DNA from: Acidobacteriota bacterium
Lineage (GTDB): Bacteria; Acidobacteriota; Blastocatellia; Pyrinomonadales; Pyrinomonadaceae
Reading direction: 5' to 3'
Length of the DNA: 64,000 bases
NCBI GenBank assembly: GCA_025463135.1
Contig: JAOAPY010000047.1
Location: 1 to 64,000 of the forward strand
Part shown: one piece after another, positions 1-9,865 of the stretch
Layout: each line of letters opens with the position of its first letter
Numbering within the stretch: position 1 is the first letter of the stretch
Program-made: the position numbers and the translations under genes
The notes under the pieces: model-generated
What the model was told of the DNA's origin: nothing
Database searches by the model: none
Seen by the model: the letters and a program-made list of their open reading frames with translations, nothing else

Positions 1-3000
1 CTATCTGTACTCGCACATAACGTCCGGTGCGATTTATGCCTAGCGAGGCAGGGCCGGCATAGTCAGTGTAATGATAATTGCTGACGCCCGATTGATTCAG
101 CGTCGTGTTTAGATCGGTGGAGGTAAAAGGACTGTTGGAAACGAACACATAAAAGTCGGTGCTCATCTCGTGACAACAATCGGTGCGGCCCCACACGGTT
201 ATGCTGTTGATGTTTTGTACACTCTGCAGATCCACCTGCCACCAGGAATTGAGGCCATAGTTTGTGGCCGAGGCTGATCCGCTGGAGAACCTTCCGTTGG
301 CGTCGCCATTAACGGCTTTGTCCGCGGTGCTGGTCGTACTGAAAGTAGTTGATTGCGTGGCCGGCTTGTTCAGGGCCACATTGATGTAGGGCTCAGCGGT
401 AACGAGCAGCTGCCCGTTGCGATAACCATACTCCTTCTGCGGTTGGGCCATCACCACCGCAGCGTCGTATTGCGGATATTCAGCCAGCAACTCACCGTCA
501 AACCCATACACCTGCCAAGTTATGTTGTGGTTTGGTCCGGCAAAGAGGCGGCGCACCCGGTGTCCATCACCATCGTAAATATACTGCGTGGGCAGGGCGG
601 CAAGGGGAGCCTCGGGGCAAAACCACCCGTCGCAAGGCGGGGGGTCCGGAGGAGTAATCTGGCAAAGGCGATTCTCCGCATCATAGACCAGGATTGAATC
701 TGAGATCTGACTGGTGGAATCCTGAGTCAGATTCCCGGCATAGTCGTAGATCTGAGGGGCATACCCCGCTGGAGCGTTCAGCCGATTATTCGAGGGGTTC
801 GCCGTATAAGCCGGGTGCGGTACGTTCGCCGTCGTAAGAGCTTGATCGATAGTGCGATTGCCCCAACGATCAAACTGATAGGCTTGCGTGAAAGTATTGG
901 CGCCGAGGCCGTTGAGTTTCTCGCTGGTTGAGGTCAGGCGGTTGAGCTTGTCATACGAAAAGTCATCCTGGAAATAGCTGCTGCCAGGAATGTATGTCTC
1001 CTGCCGCAGGAGATTGCCGTTGTTGTCGGCACCACTGCCGCCCTGGGCAAAGCTATTGCTGTAGTAGTTTACCAGCGCGCCGCGATCGCCGTTGGCGGGA
1101 TCGGTGCCGAACGGCACAGTACTTAGCCGCATGTCCCAGACTTGTCCGCGCTCGTTGGCGCGCTGCTTGTGATAGAGCGGTGTATCGGTGCCGAACTTCT
1201 CCTGTTGCACCGCACCTGACGCCATATACTGAAACTCATTGGCGTACGTGCGCATTACTCCTTCGCCGAGATTCCCCGTAAAGCTGGTAAGGCGACCTGC
1301 TTCGTCGTAAACATAGTTGACGGTGTGGGAGGAGGGATATGTTTGACTGAGTACGTGGCCAGCCAGGTTGTACGTGCGGCTGACGCTATACGACTGGCTC
1401 CAGGTACCACCGCTCCTGAATTGCTGCCGCTGAGTCAACGGCCGGCCCATGGCATCAAAGCCGTCAACCGTGGTGCGCGATCCAGTGTCGTCTCCGCTGG
1501 TTTCTGTTTGCCACAGCCTGCCTTTGCTGTTCGGGACATTGCTGGTCACGCCGTCGCGCCGGCCATCATAGTAGCGGTTGACTGTTGGGGTCTGCGCCGG
1601 ATCGTTGCTGTAAGTGACCGTGATATTGCGATTGAGCGCGTCATACGCATAGGTGGAAACCAAGCCGCGCGCATCCGTCCTGGTGGCCAGGTTTCCGTTG
1701 GCATCGTACGTGTAGGCCATAGCCCACTGGTTGTTCTGCGTTATCGGATCAGTCAGCGACGGGCTGAGGTTGGCATTGACATTTTGTTCAGGATTACGCG
1801 CGCGAATAAGCCGCGATAACGAGTCATACAGAAAGAATCGCTGCTGCGCGCCCTGCGTTACCTGATGAAGATTTCCTGCGACATCGTATTTGTAACTTGT
1901 GTGATACCCGGCGGTAACTTCCGCATGGCCAGGGAAGGAAATATTCTCGGTAGCGGAATCAGGAGTTGTGATTTCCCAAATGTCAGTCAGGTGTCCCAGC
2001 GCGTCGCTCTTGCTTAGCCGCTGCTTCCCGCTTTGATCCGTAACCAATACTGTCGTTCCTAAAGCGCCACTGGTGGTGGCGGCGTATGCAGTCGTTACCT
2101 GCGCGCCATCGGGTGTGGTAATGGAAATCACGCGGCCGAGCGCATCGAAGCTGCTCGTGGTCCAGGCTGGATTCTCACTCTTCCAGGGGCGAAAAGGATT
2201 CGAGACCTTGTATGGGCGGCCCATGGCATCGTATTGGGTCTGCACAGTAATGTAGTTCGTACCGCCTTCATATTGCCGTGCTTCGAACGTGCGTCCCAGG
2301 CCGTCATAACGAGTCTCTGCCTTCAATCCACTATCGTTGAAGGTGGTCAAGTCACTTTTCCCGGTCAGCAGATGATTGGCATCGTCGTAAATTATTGGCC
2401 CCTGGTTCTGCGCCGCGCTACCGGCCGCGCGCACTGTTCTGGTGGGGCGGTTTAACGGGTCGTTGTATTCCGCAGTTACAGTACTGTTATTCGCATCCGT
2501 GGTAGACACGACGCGGCCAGTACTGAGATCGTAATTCGTAGTTGTTGAAAACGCGACGTTTGATCCGTAAATGCCGCTCGGATCGGGCATTGCGGTCGTC
2601 GTCGTCGTGGGCAGCGCATACTGGTAGGTGCTCGAGTAATCAACCGATGATTGATTGCCCTTGGCATCCGTCATCGTACGCACATTGCCAAACTGATCGA
2701 AGCTGGTAAGTGTTTGCAGGTAGGTACTGGTCGTATTCAGCCAACGACTCATCGTTGTTGGGTTGCCTCGATAGGCAGTTTGCGGGTCGATCCAACTGGC
2801 CACGCTTCCCGGATTCATGAGTGAAGTTTGATCGTAACTGAGTGTACTCTGCGTCACGATGTTGTTGTCCCCATCCCTGACGCGTGTGGAGGTCGTTAAC
2901 CCCAACAGATTTCGTTCTCGATAAGCATCGCGCAGCGTCTGGCTAAGCGTGGAATCAAGCAGGAGATTGGTTGTCTCTTGGGTGCGCAGCAAAGTACCCA

Positions 3001-4711
3001 AAACAAAAAAGCTAATTGCCGCCGTCTGTGCGTTTGTTTGATCGACCGCCACCCAGTCGTACTCGTTAACGGAGGTCTCGATAGGCCCAATACTGAATTC
3101 AAAGCTAAGGTCGTAGTTGTGAACCGTCGTCTTTGCCAAGGCTGTTCCACCCGTATCGAGGATGATCTCCACCTGCCTGGCTACTCGCGGATTGCGGGTC
3201 GCGCCGCTATAACCTCCTGAGGTTGGGCCGCTCACCGTCCACTCAGTCAGATTGCGACGGAGCAGTTGTCCCGAGGGTGAATAGACACGATCGTCATAGG
3301 CGCGACCCGATCGCGTGTCGTCAAAACCGTAAGGAGTGCTGTGCGAAACATTGCCATCATAGGGATCGGGTTGCGAGTGCAGATACGATTTAGTGACAGT
3401 GCCGTCGGGCGCGGTCATTGTCGTTATATAAGGGTTGGCGTTGAAGGCCGTGAAGTCGACGCCGTATTGCCAATGAACCTCACTGCCCGCGGCGCCGTCG
3501 CTACTCACCCAACGATCGATGACGGCACGATTCGTTACTCCGAACGGCTGCTTCATGAAACTCATCGGCAGTATCTGAGCATACTGGTACCGCTCGTAGG
3601 CGCCATCAGGAAGATAGAATTTGTCCACCTCTCCCCACACGTCATATGTGAAACGATAGGACTCACCATTAGGCAACAGAATCTCCGAAAGCACTACGGG
3701 GTTGTATCGGCTGGAGGCACAGATGGGGTTCTGCGGATTGCTGCTTGAAAACAGACTCGGGGAAACCGTCTGAAAGCCGTTGTTATAGACGTCGCAGTTA
3801 TAATTTCCCGGGTAGTAAAGTTCCTGGTTGGGATCGGTGAGCACCGTTTCGTTAGTTTGCGGATCGCGCAAGTAACGCCAACGAAAAGTATAAGTGAGCG
3901 AGCCGCCACCCAGGCCGGGCAGATTGTATTGATGGTCGCCCACCGTGTTCACTGTCAAAGGAGAATTAAACGTGCGGCCCACCGTATCTACCCACTGGCC
4001 GTCATAGTTGAGCTTATTGCCGTTACGATCGAGATACTGATTCGCTTGCCCGCCATTGAAGATGTAGCGCGACCCGTCAGGCAAGAGCAATGTATTACTA
4101 TCGGATTCAAAGCGCAGCTGAGAACCGTCTATTGCATAGAACGGAGTATTGGGGCTGGCTCCTATGCGCGGCACGTCGTCCCGGCGCAGTTCATGCGATG
4201 ATCCGTCACCCATAATTACGCGCATCCGGGAGATGTACTGAATGTAATGCTCTAATCCTCCAGGCTGGCCAACGTTAACGCCAAAATAGCCGTCATAACC
4301 TTCGGCGGCAGCTTCGATGCGCGCCGGCGCCAGACTGGTGCTCCAGCCGGCTATGGACCGTTCATCATTGGTGGCGACATAGAGGGAATAGGTCGCTCCA
4401 TGCTGAGGTTGGAAATCACCATTTGCTTCCAACCGCATGGACTTTGATGAATAGGTGATCGAGACCGGCAAGTTGAGACCGGCCCGCCCCGGATAAGCTC
4501 CCAACGGAATTTGGATACTCAGCGCATGGGTGGCCGGATCGATGCGTGCGTCGCTGCGCAATGTCTGGTCCGGCGAGTTCTTCGTGTACTGCTGATTTTG
4601 CGCCAGCGCAGCCAACGGAGACCCTATAGTCAGTAAAGAAAACATAAACAGTTGCGAGAGAGGAATTCGAGGACGAGCTTTCGCCCTGGGGGAGAATCGA
4701 GGGTGTTGCAT
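1..4711 (-). CDS. RHS/YD-repeat secreted protein with C-terminal discoidin-like domain (3' end outside window)
   Basis: The minus-strand frame is open from the ATG at 4711 to the left edge (about 1570 codons). It starts with AGGAGC about 8 nt upstream and a signal peptide whose hydrophobic core (LFMFSLLTIGSPLAALA) is followed by AQNQ. The N-terminal 500 residues resemble RHS/SpvB-type shells. After them come many YD repeats (YVYDEAGRL, YDYAGNLTQD, YDGDGHRVRR, YDALNRNITV). The last 110 visible residues resemble an F5/8 type C (fucolectin-like) domain: NVALNKPATQS, SWWQVDLQS, ITVWGRTDCC. RHS proteins build a beta-cage that wraps a C-terminal cargo or acts as a cell-surface or wall polymer. Here a sugar-binding domain sits where a toxin tip is often found, but the true C-terminus is not visible. 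The role (adhesin, surface protein or toxin) is open. Confidence 0.9.
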   Translation of the reverse strand, partial: MQHPRFSPRAKARPRIPLSQLFMFSLLTIGSPLAALAQNQQYTKNSPDQTLRSDARIDPATHALSIQIPLGAYPGRAGLNLPVSITYSSKSMRLEANGDFQPQHGATYSLYVATNDERSIAGWSTSLAPARIEAAAEGYDGYFGVNVGQPGGLEHYIQYISRMRVIMGDGSSHELRRDDVPRIGASPNTPFYAIDGSQLRFESDSNTLLLPDGSRYIFNGGQANQYLDRNGNKLNYDGQWVDTVGRTFNSPLTVNTVGDHQYNLPGLGGGSLTYTFRWRYLRDPQTNETVLTDPNQELYYPGNYNCDVYNNGFQTVSPSLFSSSNPQNPICASSRYNPVVLSEILLPNGESYRFTYDVWGEVDKFYLPDGAYERYQYAQILPMSFMKQPFGVTNRAVIDRWVSSDGAAGSEVHWQYGVDFTAFNANPYITTMTAPDGTVTKSYLHSQPDPYDGNVSHSTPYGFDDTRSGRAYDDRVYSPSGQLLRRNLTEWTVSGPTSGGYSGATRNPRVARQVEIILDTGGTALAKTTVHNYDLSFEFSIGPIETSVNEYDWVAVDQTNAQTAAISFFVLGTLLRTQETTNLLLDSTLSQTLRDAYRERNLLGLTTSTRVRDGDNNIVTQSTLSYDQTSLMNPGSVASWIDPQTAYRGNPTTMSRWLNTTSTYLQTLTSFDQFGNVRTMTDAKGNQSSVDYSSTYQYALPTTTTTAMPDPSGIYGSNVAFSTTTNYDLSTGRVVSTTDANNSTVTAEYNDPLNRPTRTVRAAGSAAQNQGPIIYDDANHLLTGKSDLTTFNDSGLKAETRYDGLGRTFEARQYEGGTNYITVQTQYDAMGRPYKVSNPFRPWKSENPAWTTSSFDALGRVISITTPDGAQVTTAYAATTSGALGTTVLVTDQSGKQRLSKSDALGHLTDIWEITTPDSATENISFPGHAEVTAGYHTSYKYDVAGNLHQVTQGAQQRFFLYDSLSRLIRARNPEQNVNANLSPSLTDPITQNNQWAMAYTYDANGNLATRTDARGLVSTYAYDALNRNITVTYSNDPAQTPTVNRYYDGRRDGVTSNVPNSKGRLWQTETSGDDTGSRTTVDGFDAMGRPLTQRQQFRSGGTWSQSYSVSRTYNLAGHVLSQTYPSSHTVNYVYDEAGRLTSFTGNLGEGVMRTYANEFQYMASGAVQQEKFGTDTPLYHKQRANERGQVWDMRLSTVPFGTDPANGDRGALVNYYSNSFAQGGSGADNNGNLLRQETYIPGSSYFQDDFSYDKLNRLTSTSEKLNGLGANTFTQAYQFDRWGNRTIDQALTTANVPHPAYTANPSNNRLNAPAGYAPQIYDYAGNLTQDSTSQISDSILVYDAENRLCQITPPDPPPCDGWFCPEAPLAALPTQYIYDGDGHRVRRLFAGPNHNITWQVYGFDGELLAEYPQYDAAVVMAQPQKEYGYRNGQLLVTAEPYINVALNKPATQSTTFSTTSTADKAVNGDANGRFSSGSASATNYGLNSWWQVDLQSVQNINSITVWGRTDCCHEMSTDFYVFVSNSPFTSTDLNTTLNQSGVSNYHYTDYAGPASLGINRTGRYVRVQI

Positions 4712-5310
4712 TCTTATAGCTCCTGTGGTTAGAGGACGGGTGCTATTGCAATTTCAAATCCTCATGAATTCTTGTCAACGAAAACATGATCGGCAACGAG
4801 CGCTACCAAGAAGGAGGTTGCCACACTCTATAATTCACGGTTCTTAAACCGTATCATGTGGGAAATTCTCCCTTACGAGTCGGTTTGCATGAGATTCGGT
4901 GAAGTGAGAGGCAAGGGTCCTAGCTTAAATGTCGTTAACTGAAGAAGTCAACGCAATTTATGAGACTGTGGCCCAAGGCTCTCCAAACATGACGCAATGG
5001 CAACCCGTCTAGCTGGTCGGACTTGCCGTTTTCAATGTAAGAACCCTTTTAGTTCCCAAGGTACAAAAGACGCAACGTATCGTGAGTTCCCAATAGTCCC
5101 AATTTGTTGACGTCTCTAAGTAAATGAGAACTCTGAGATGCTACGCTTTTTGTCAATATCTAATGTCGGCATACTGTCGCATTGATTGTCGTCTGAACAT
5201 CGGAGACCTCAATTTTAGTTGAAGTTTTCTAGAAAAATCTCTAGAGTGTCAGTTTATCGACGGTCGGAATCCTTTCTCAATGTGTCCCTTGACCGCCTGG
5301 AGGACGGAAT
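4712..5310. other. Intergenic region between divergent genes
   Basis: About 600 bases separate the divergent RHS and TPR-HTH genes, so promoters for both should lie here. A short perfect inverted repeat (ACGGTT, 4-nt loop, AACCGT) occurs at 4837-4852 and could be an operator, but nothing confirms this. A GGAGG ribosome site sits just before 5311. I found no coding frame or RNA gene. Confidence 0.4.
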
Positions 5311-7122
5311 ATGTCTCACCTAATCAACGAATCAAGTCGGGGACGCCCAGCTAGTCGCGTCCGGAGTCGAGGATCCCAGACGGGACAGGAGCTTCAGCTT
5401 AAGTTAGCCGCGCTCAAGACAGCCATTACCGAGCATGAACGGAAGGAGTTGAAAGCGCCCATAGTCACTGAGAAGGATTTTGCCCTTAGGCTATCTCAAA
5501 TAAAGCGCGCGTATAAAGAGACGCGGTTTGATTCTTATTTGAAAACCGCTACCGAACATCTTTATGAGTATCTCAAGCGCATTGAAAAACAAGAAACCTA
5601 CGATTATTGGAAAGCACGCACCTTACTCTACGAGTTGAATGCCGTCTTCAACATAAGCAATGAGATCAATGAAAAAACGGTAAATGACGGCCAGACTATT
5701 CATGAAGAGCTGAGGTTGCGTTCGGTCAGATGGGAGAAAGGGAATGAACTTCTGCGCGAGGATCGCAAGATACTTCGAGAAAAAGTATTTTTATGCGCTT
5801 GCCGCGGCAATGAGCTGAAACGGTTGGGTGATACAAGCCTCGCACTTAATCTCTTTGAGTGGTTATTGGATTTTACAACCAACAAACTTAAGACAGAAAC
5901 GTTCCCCTGTTTCAGCACCAGGGCGATGATTTGTTATCACATGGGAGCCACGCTCCGAGCCATGGAACAACATAGACGTGCCGAAGCGATGTACACTCAA
6001 GCTTTGGATCTCTTATATGCTCGGGGAAAGAAATTTGGCCCTTCCGATCATCTGTATGTCTCGCGTAAACAGGCAATGGTTGTTGGTTTGGGATTTGGCT
6101 GGATAAACATGACCAAGGGATTTCTCGCTCGAGCCGAACATGCATTGACCACAGCCAGATCAATGCTGGCTCCTGTTGAAGATCCGCTGGTGTCTTCTTA
6201 TGTAGAACTACTCTACGGAACAATTCAAAGATGTAGGGCAGGAAGCAATAAGCGTAAGCTCGAAGCGGTGATTTCTCTACTCCAACAGACGCGACGCGGT
6301 TTCATGCATCATCCGCGATACCAGGCACGCACGTGCTGGGAACTGGCGCTCGCCAAAACGATGGTCGGTGATATTGCAGGAGCCCAGGTGGATTTACGAA
6401 CCGTGGCCGTTCACGCGGATCTTACGTCAAACCAAAAGTGGCAAGTAAATGTGCTGATTCTTCAAAGCCGTATCCACCAAAAGCAAGGAAGGATTAAGGA
6501 CGCATTCGCTCTCGCTGAGTTAGCAGTAGATAAGGCAAAATCCCCTGATTGCAAGACAATCTTGCCGCTGGTGGACGCATACATAACTCGAGGTGAAGCA
6601 TGCTTGGCGCTGGCTGCCACAAGTAAGTCAGAAACAGACTACTTGAATGCCTGTGGAAACTTTGAAAGCGCTTTGCAATGCATGTCGGAAAGAAAATCTA
6701 CAGAGGGAAAAGCTGACTATTTCTCGAATCCCAAGATTGGGGCTGTCTGTACCCTTCGGATTGCAGAGTGTTATGCGGGGCTGGGAAAGCATATGCAGGC
6801 CAAGAAACATTTCGCAACATGGTTACGCCTCGAGCCGCATGTCGAACACGAATGGGTGCGAGAATTAGGCGAGAGAGTCAGGACAGAGATTGAAAGGCTT
6901 TCAATGGATTTTATTATCTCAGCTTTCGACGTTCAGAAGTGGAGCTATTCCGAGAACGTCGCCAAATTGCGACGTTGGCTCCTGAGACAGGCCTTGCGTC
7001 AAACTAACCACAACTATTCAGAGGCCGCTAAACTCATTGGCGTGCAACGCACCACGCTTTATCAATGGCAAACCCAAGACGAAACCGGCAAACCACATCG
7101 TGCCCGAACATCTGAAAGCTAG
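5311..7122 (+). CDS. TPR-rich cytoplasmic protein with C-terminal Fis-type helix-turn-helix
   Basis: A 603-residue protein starting after a good GGAGG site. The middle (roughly 190-530) is made of helical TPR-like repeats, for example ALRAMEQHRRAEAMYTQALD and ALAKTMVGDIAGAQVDLRTV. Residues about 553-587 (QALRQTNHNYSEAA, then LIGVQRTTLYQW) match the DNA-binding helices found at the end of Fis and NtrC-type activators. There is no AAA+ sigma-54 interaction domain, receiver domain, membrane segment or signal peptide. It is probably a TPR-sensing transcription regulator, perhaps acting on the divergent RHS gene, but the target is inferred from position only. Alternative: a TPR scaffold whose HTH has another role. 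Confidence 0.8.
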   Translation: MSHLINESSRGRPASRVRSRGSQTGQELQLKLAALKTAITEHERKELKAPIVTEKDFALRLSQIKRAYKETRFDSYLKTATEHLYEYLKRIEKQETYDYWKARTLLYELNAVFNISNEINEKTVNDGQTIHEELRLRSVRWEKGNELLREDRKILREKVFLCACRGNELKRLGDTSLALNLFEWLLDFTTNKLKTETFPCFSTRAMICYHMGATLRAMEQHRRAEAMYTQALDLLYARGKKFGPSDHLYVSRKQAMVVGLGFGWINMTKGFLARAEHALTTARSMLAPVEDPLVSSYVELLYGTIQRCRAGSNKRKLEAVISLLQQTRRGFMHHPRYQARTCWELALAKTMVGDIAGAQVDLRTVAVHADLTSNQKWQVNVLILQSRIHQKQGRIKDAFALAELAVDKAKSPDCKTILPLVDAYITRGEACLALAATSKSETDYLNACGNFESALQCMSERKSTEGKADYFSNPKIGAVCTLRIAECYAGLGKHMQAKKHFATWLRLEPHVEHEWVRELGERVRTEIERLSMDFIISAFDVQKWSYSENVAKLRRWLLRQALRQTNHNYSEAAKLIGVQRTTLYQWQTQDETGKPHRARTSES

Positions 7123-7188
7123 AACCCCTTAGGGAAGCGTCTTGCCGAGTGACCTTTAGGCTAACCGAATTGTTTGATCGATAAAGGC

Positions 7189-7223
7189 GCTGGCAGTCAA
7201 CTACTATTTCGTTGACCGCCAGC
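7189..7223. terminator. Hairpin between convergent genes, likely bidirectional terminator
   Basis: GCTGGCAGTCAAC (7189-7201), a 9-nt loop, then GTTGACCGCCAGC (7211-7223): 12 of 13 positions pair. It is followed on the plus strand by TTTCCCTTT. It lies between the stop of the TPR-HTH gene and the stop of the convergent subtilase. Confidence 0.75.
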
Positions 7224-7278
7224 TTTCCCTTTGGTGCCCTTGCGTAGTTCACTCATCAAGCGAACCCTTCCCGTTTGT

Positions 7279-9441
7279 CTATTCGTTGCAGCAAGGTGGC
7301 CACCAACCACCACCATCACCTGGCGGATCCTCCGGCGGCGGCGGTGGCGCGACTTCAGTACAGAATGGAGCTCGATAGAAACGGTCCCGGTACTCACCGG
7401 AGGAAATGAAGGCGTTCACCATGTCCCAGGTGGTTTTGGTGCCGCTGTTGAGCTGACCCAACCAGAAGTTGTACCCGCTAAGATCTCCATCCGGGGCATC
7501 ATCCGGATTACGCCGCAGATATCCGAAGTACTGCATCAAGACATAGGCTGGGTTGTAGAACTTCTGCTGGTCGTTGGCTACTGCGTTGCTCAACGAAATC
7601 TTCTTAACCACGCTGCCGCGTGTCTCGGTGCCGTTATTCAGGCCGATGACCATCGCATCACGCATTGCGGGATCTGAGATGTTGGCCGTCGTGTACAACT
7701 TGTCAACGAAGTCCGCGTTAGACATCGAAATGGGATATTCGCTTTGAAATCGCGGGCGAGTAACCCATTCGTTGGCGTAATTGCTTTGGTTCGCGTCCAA
7801 CACTTGTTCCCAACCGGACTGACCGACAATAACGCCGGCGCCGACTTTTTTCTGGTCAGTGAAAAATTCCTCCATGCGAGGATTAGGTCCCACGAACTGC
7901 CCGCCCTCTCTTGTAAACGTCGAGAACGAGATTTTATTCACGCGGTAAACGTAATATCCCGTACCTAGAAACTCGATGGATTCGAAAAAGGCTTTTGAGC
8001 CGTTGATCCTTTTCACTTCAATACAACCTGGATCTCCGTTGCACGAGTCAATGGTACCGACCCAGAAGTCCCAACCGGATTGGTCCGGCTGGCGATTCAG
8101 AAAGTCGTAATAGTGTTGACGGATGAAAATTCTAGAGCTGTCTATCGGGTTGGAATCAGGTGGCGCAATAAAGTCGCAACCCATGTAGACGATCGCATTG
8201 GACGTGAACGAAGCGTTGTTCTTGATCGCCGATTGGACCTGATCAGGTTGGGCGCTGAAGTTGAAAGGGTCGAGCGAAAACTGCTCGAGGTAGAGCGCCA
8301 CCGCGCCCGTCACCACCGGCGCAGCGATGGAGGTTCCGAAGTTTCCGTCAAAACCGTAAGTAGTATTGTGCCCCGCGTTGCGCGCGAACCAGCCGCTATC
8401 GCCGGCCGGCGCATAGATATCCACAGTGCTGCCGAAACAGGAATAACTTGCTTTCACGTCAAGCGAGCCATCGGGAATACCCTTGGTCGCGCCCACATTG
8501 ATCACCCTGGCCATCCTGCCGGGACTAAAATTGGCACCGCTGCTATTGGTGTTACCTGCGCCCGACACGACTGTGATCCCGTTATTAATGAGGCTGGTGA
8601 CAGTGCTCTCAAGCGTGCTGACTCCGGATTGACCCGCGGGAAAAAGCACGTCGATGTTAACCACCGCGGGTCTCTTGTTGTGGCCCGTAACGTCGGATTG
8701 AATTTGCTGCAGGCCGGTAATTTCATCGCTGATCGTCCCGGCGCCCGTGGCATTGTCGGCAACGCGTACCGAATAAAGTAGACAGTTCTTGGCTACACCC
8801 CACGTCTTTGAACCGACCGCACTCGCGGTCAGCGTGCCGTGGTTGTCTTCACCGGTTGCATAACCGCCAATCGACGTGCTGGGTTGGAAATCCCACAATG
8901 CGGAAGCTCGTCCGCCAAAGTCGTTGTGCTGTATCCAGACTCCGGTGTCCACGATATAAACATGGACACCTGTCCCCGTTCGCGGATAGTTATACAAGGC
9001 ATCCAATCCGCTTCGCTGATCAATGCGGTCCAGGGGCTTGATCACACCACTCTCCCCGGGCCAGGATTGCTGACCGGTTATTTGAGTCCGACCATTTTCT
9101 TCAACAATCTTTACGAGAGGATTCAAGCTTAATTCTTTTGCCTGAGCCTCAGACATGTTCTTTACTGAGAAACCTCTGAAAACATCGGTGTAGAGATATT
9201 CGATCGTGCCGCCGTGCGCGCGCACGAGAGTCGAGGCCAGGTTAGAGACTTCTGTACGCGGCGTGTCATCTTTGAGCATCACTATGTATTGTCCGCGGAT
9301 CGCTTTCCTGACCTGATGGAACTTCGTTGGAGAAGTTCTTGTTAGTGGTTGTCGATTGTTGACCCGAGCCTGCCCGAAATAGGGCTGCGCCGTCAGAATC
9401 ATCATCGCCAGTGTGACAAGAGATGTGAGACTTCTTCTCAT
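7279..9441 (-). CDS. Secreted subtilisin-family (S8) serine protease with DUF4214-like repeats
   Basis: I chose the ATG at 9441 (720 aa) because AAGGAG lies 11 nt upstream; the in-frame TTG at 9450 is only 2 nt from that site. Order: signal peptide (LVTLAMMILTAQPYFGQA), inhibitor I9-type propeptide (GQYIVMLKDD to VKIVEENG, about 50-115), S8 catalytic domain. The triad is Asp165 (VYIVDTG), His201 (EDNHGTLTAS) and Ser371 (FGTSIAAPV), with Asn297 (SGAGN) for the oxyanion hole. The His motif is unusual: HGTLTASAVG replaces the common HGTHVAGT. After about residue 430 come DUF4214-like units (YYDFLNRQPDQSGWDFW, FGYLRRNPDDAPDGDLSGY) and a Pro/Gly-rich tail. DUF4214 is common in surface and calcium-dependent secreted proteins; its role here is unknown. 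It should act outside the cytoplasmic membrane on protein substrates. Confidence 0.93.
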   Translation of the reverse strand: MRRSLTSLVTLAMMILTAQPYFGQARVNNRQPLTRTSPTKFHQVRKAIRGQYIVMLKDDTPRTEVSNLASTLVRAHGGTIEYLYTDVFRGFSVKNMSEAQAKELSLNPLVKIVEENGRTQITGQQSWPGESGVIKPLDRIDQRSGLDALYNYPRTGTGVHVYIVDTGVWIQHNDFGGRASALWDFQPSTSIGGYATGEDNHGTLTASAVGSKTWGVAKNCLLYSVRVADNATGAGTISDEITGLQQIQSDVTGHNKRPAVVNIDVLFPAGQSGVSTLESTVTSLINNGITVVSGAGNTNSSGANFSPGRMARVINVGATKGIPDGSLDVKASYSCFGSTVDIYAPAGDSGWFARNAGHNTTYGFDGNFGTSIAAPVVTGAVALYLEQFSLDPFNFSAQPDQVQSAIKNNASFTSNAIVYMGCDFIAPPDSNPIDSSRIFIRQHYYDFLNRQPDQSGWDFWVGTIDSCNGDPGCIEVKRINGSKAFFESIEFLGTGYYVYRVNKISFSTFTREGGQFVGPNPRMEEFFTDQKKVGAGVIVGQSGWEQVLDANQSNYANEWVTRPRFQSEYPISMSNADFVDKLYTTANISDPAMRDAMVIGLNNGTETRGSVVKKISLSNAVANDQQKFYNPAYVLMQYFGYLRRNPDDAPDGDLSGYNFWLGQLNSGTKTTWDMVNAFISSGEYRDRFYRAPFCTEVAPPPPPEDPPGDGGGWWPPCCNE

Positions 9442-9865
9442 GTTGTTCAATTCTCCTTGGTTGCAGTTGGTGGTCGACTGCGCAGAAACAATGAAGTACG
9501 AAATTGAAGTGTTACCTATTTTATGCGGCCCGGTTGCGGACCTGCTTCTTCAAGGGTACTGCGCGCTGGAAGAGATCAATTCAGTGTTTGATGAATTCTC
9601 AGACTGCGCTGAACGGAGGTCATCAGCTGTTGAGTCGCTGTCTGAGGTTGTTGTTATGGAGGAGCCAAACTCGAAGGGGATCGAGGACTCTTACCCATTG
9701 ACCTTTAATTTGAGATTAGCCGAAATGCAGGTGAAGTATACGCGGCCACGGAAGCGGCATTGATTGCAAATGTCTTCTATTCTGATTCCATAACCTCATG
9801 GTCAAACAGTGGGAATAAGTGAATTGCGCGGGATTGCAACTAGCAAGCTAGTGCTGGCCTTTCGC
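9442..9865. other. Intergenic region, no supported gene
   Basis: This holds the promoter and leader of the subtilase (AAGGAGAA just upstream of its start) and the 3' flank of the small membrane protein gene. An open plus-strand frame runs through it but overlaps the subtilase start and lacks a ribosome site, so I did not call it. Confidence 0.4.

Noticed and set aside
7921-7960. Reverse-strand TTACGTTTA resembling the shared promoter box
   Set aside because: It lies inside the subtilase coding region with no CACTC partner or downstream gene at the proper distance.
9413-9763. 116-aa plus-strand frame
   Set aside because: It overlaps the subtilase start, lacks a ribosome site and resembles no family. 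The sequence is better explained as promoter and leader of the minus-strand gene.
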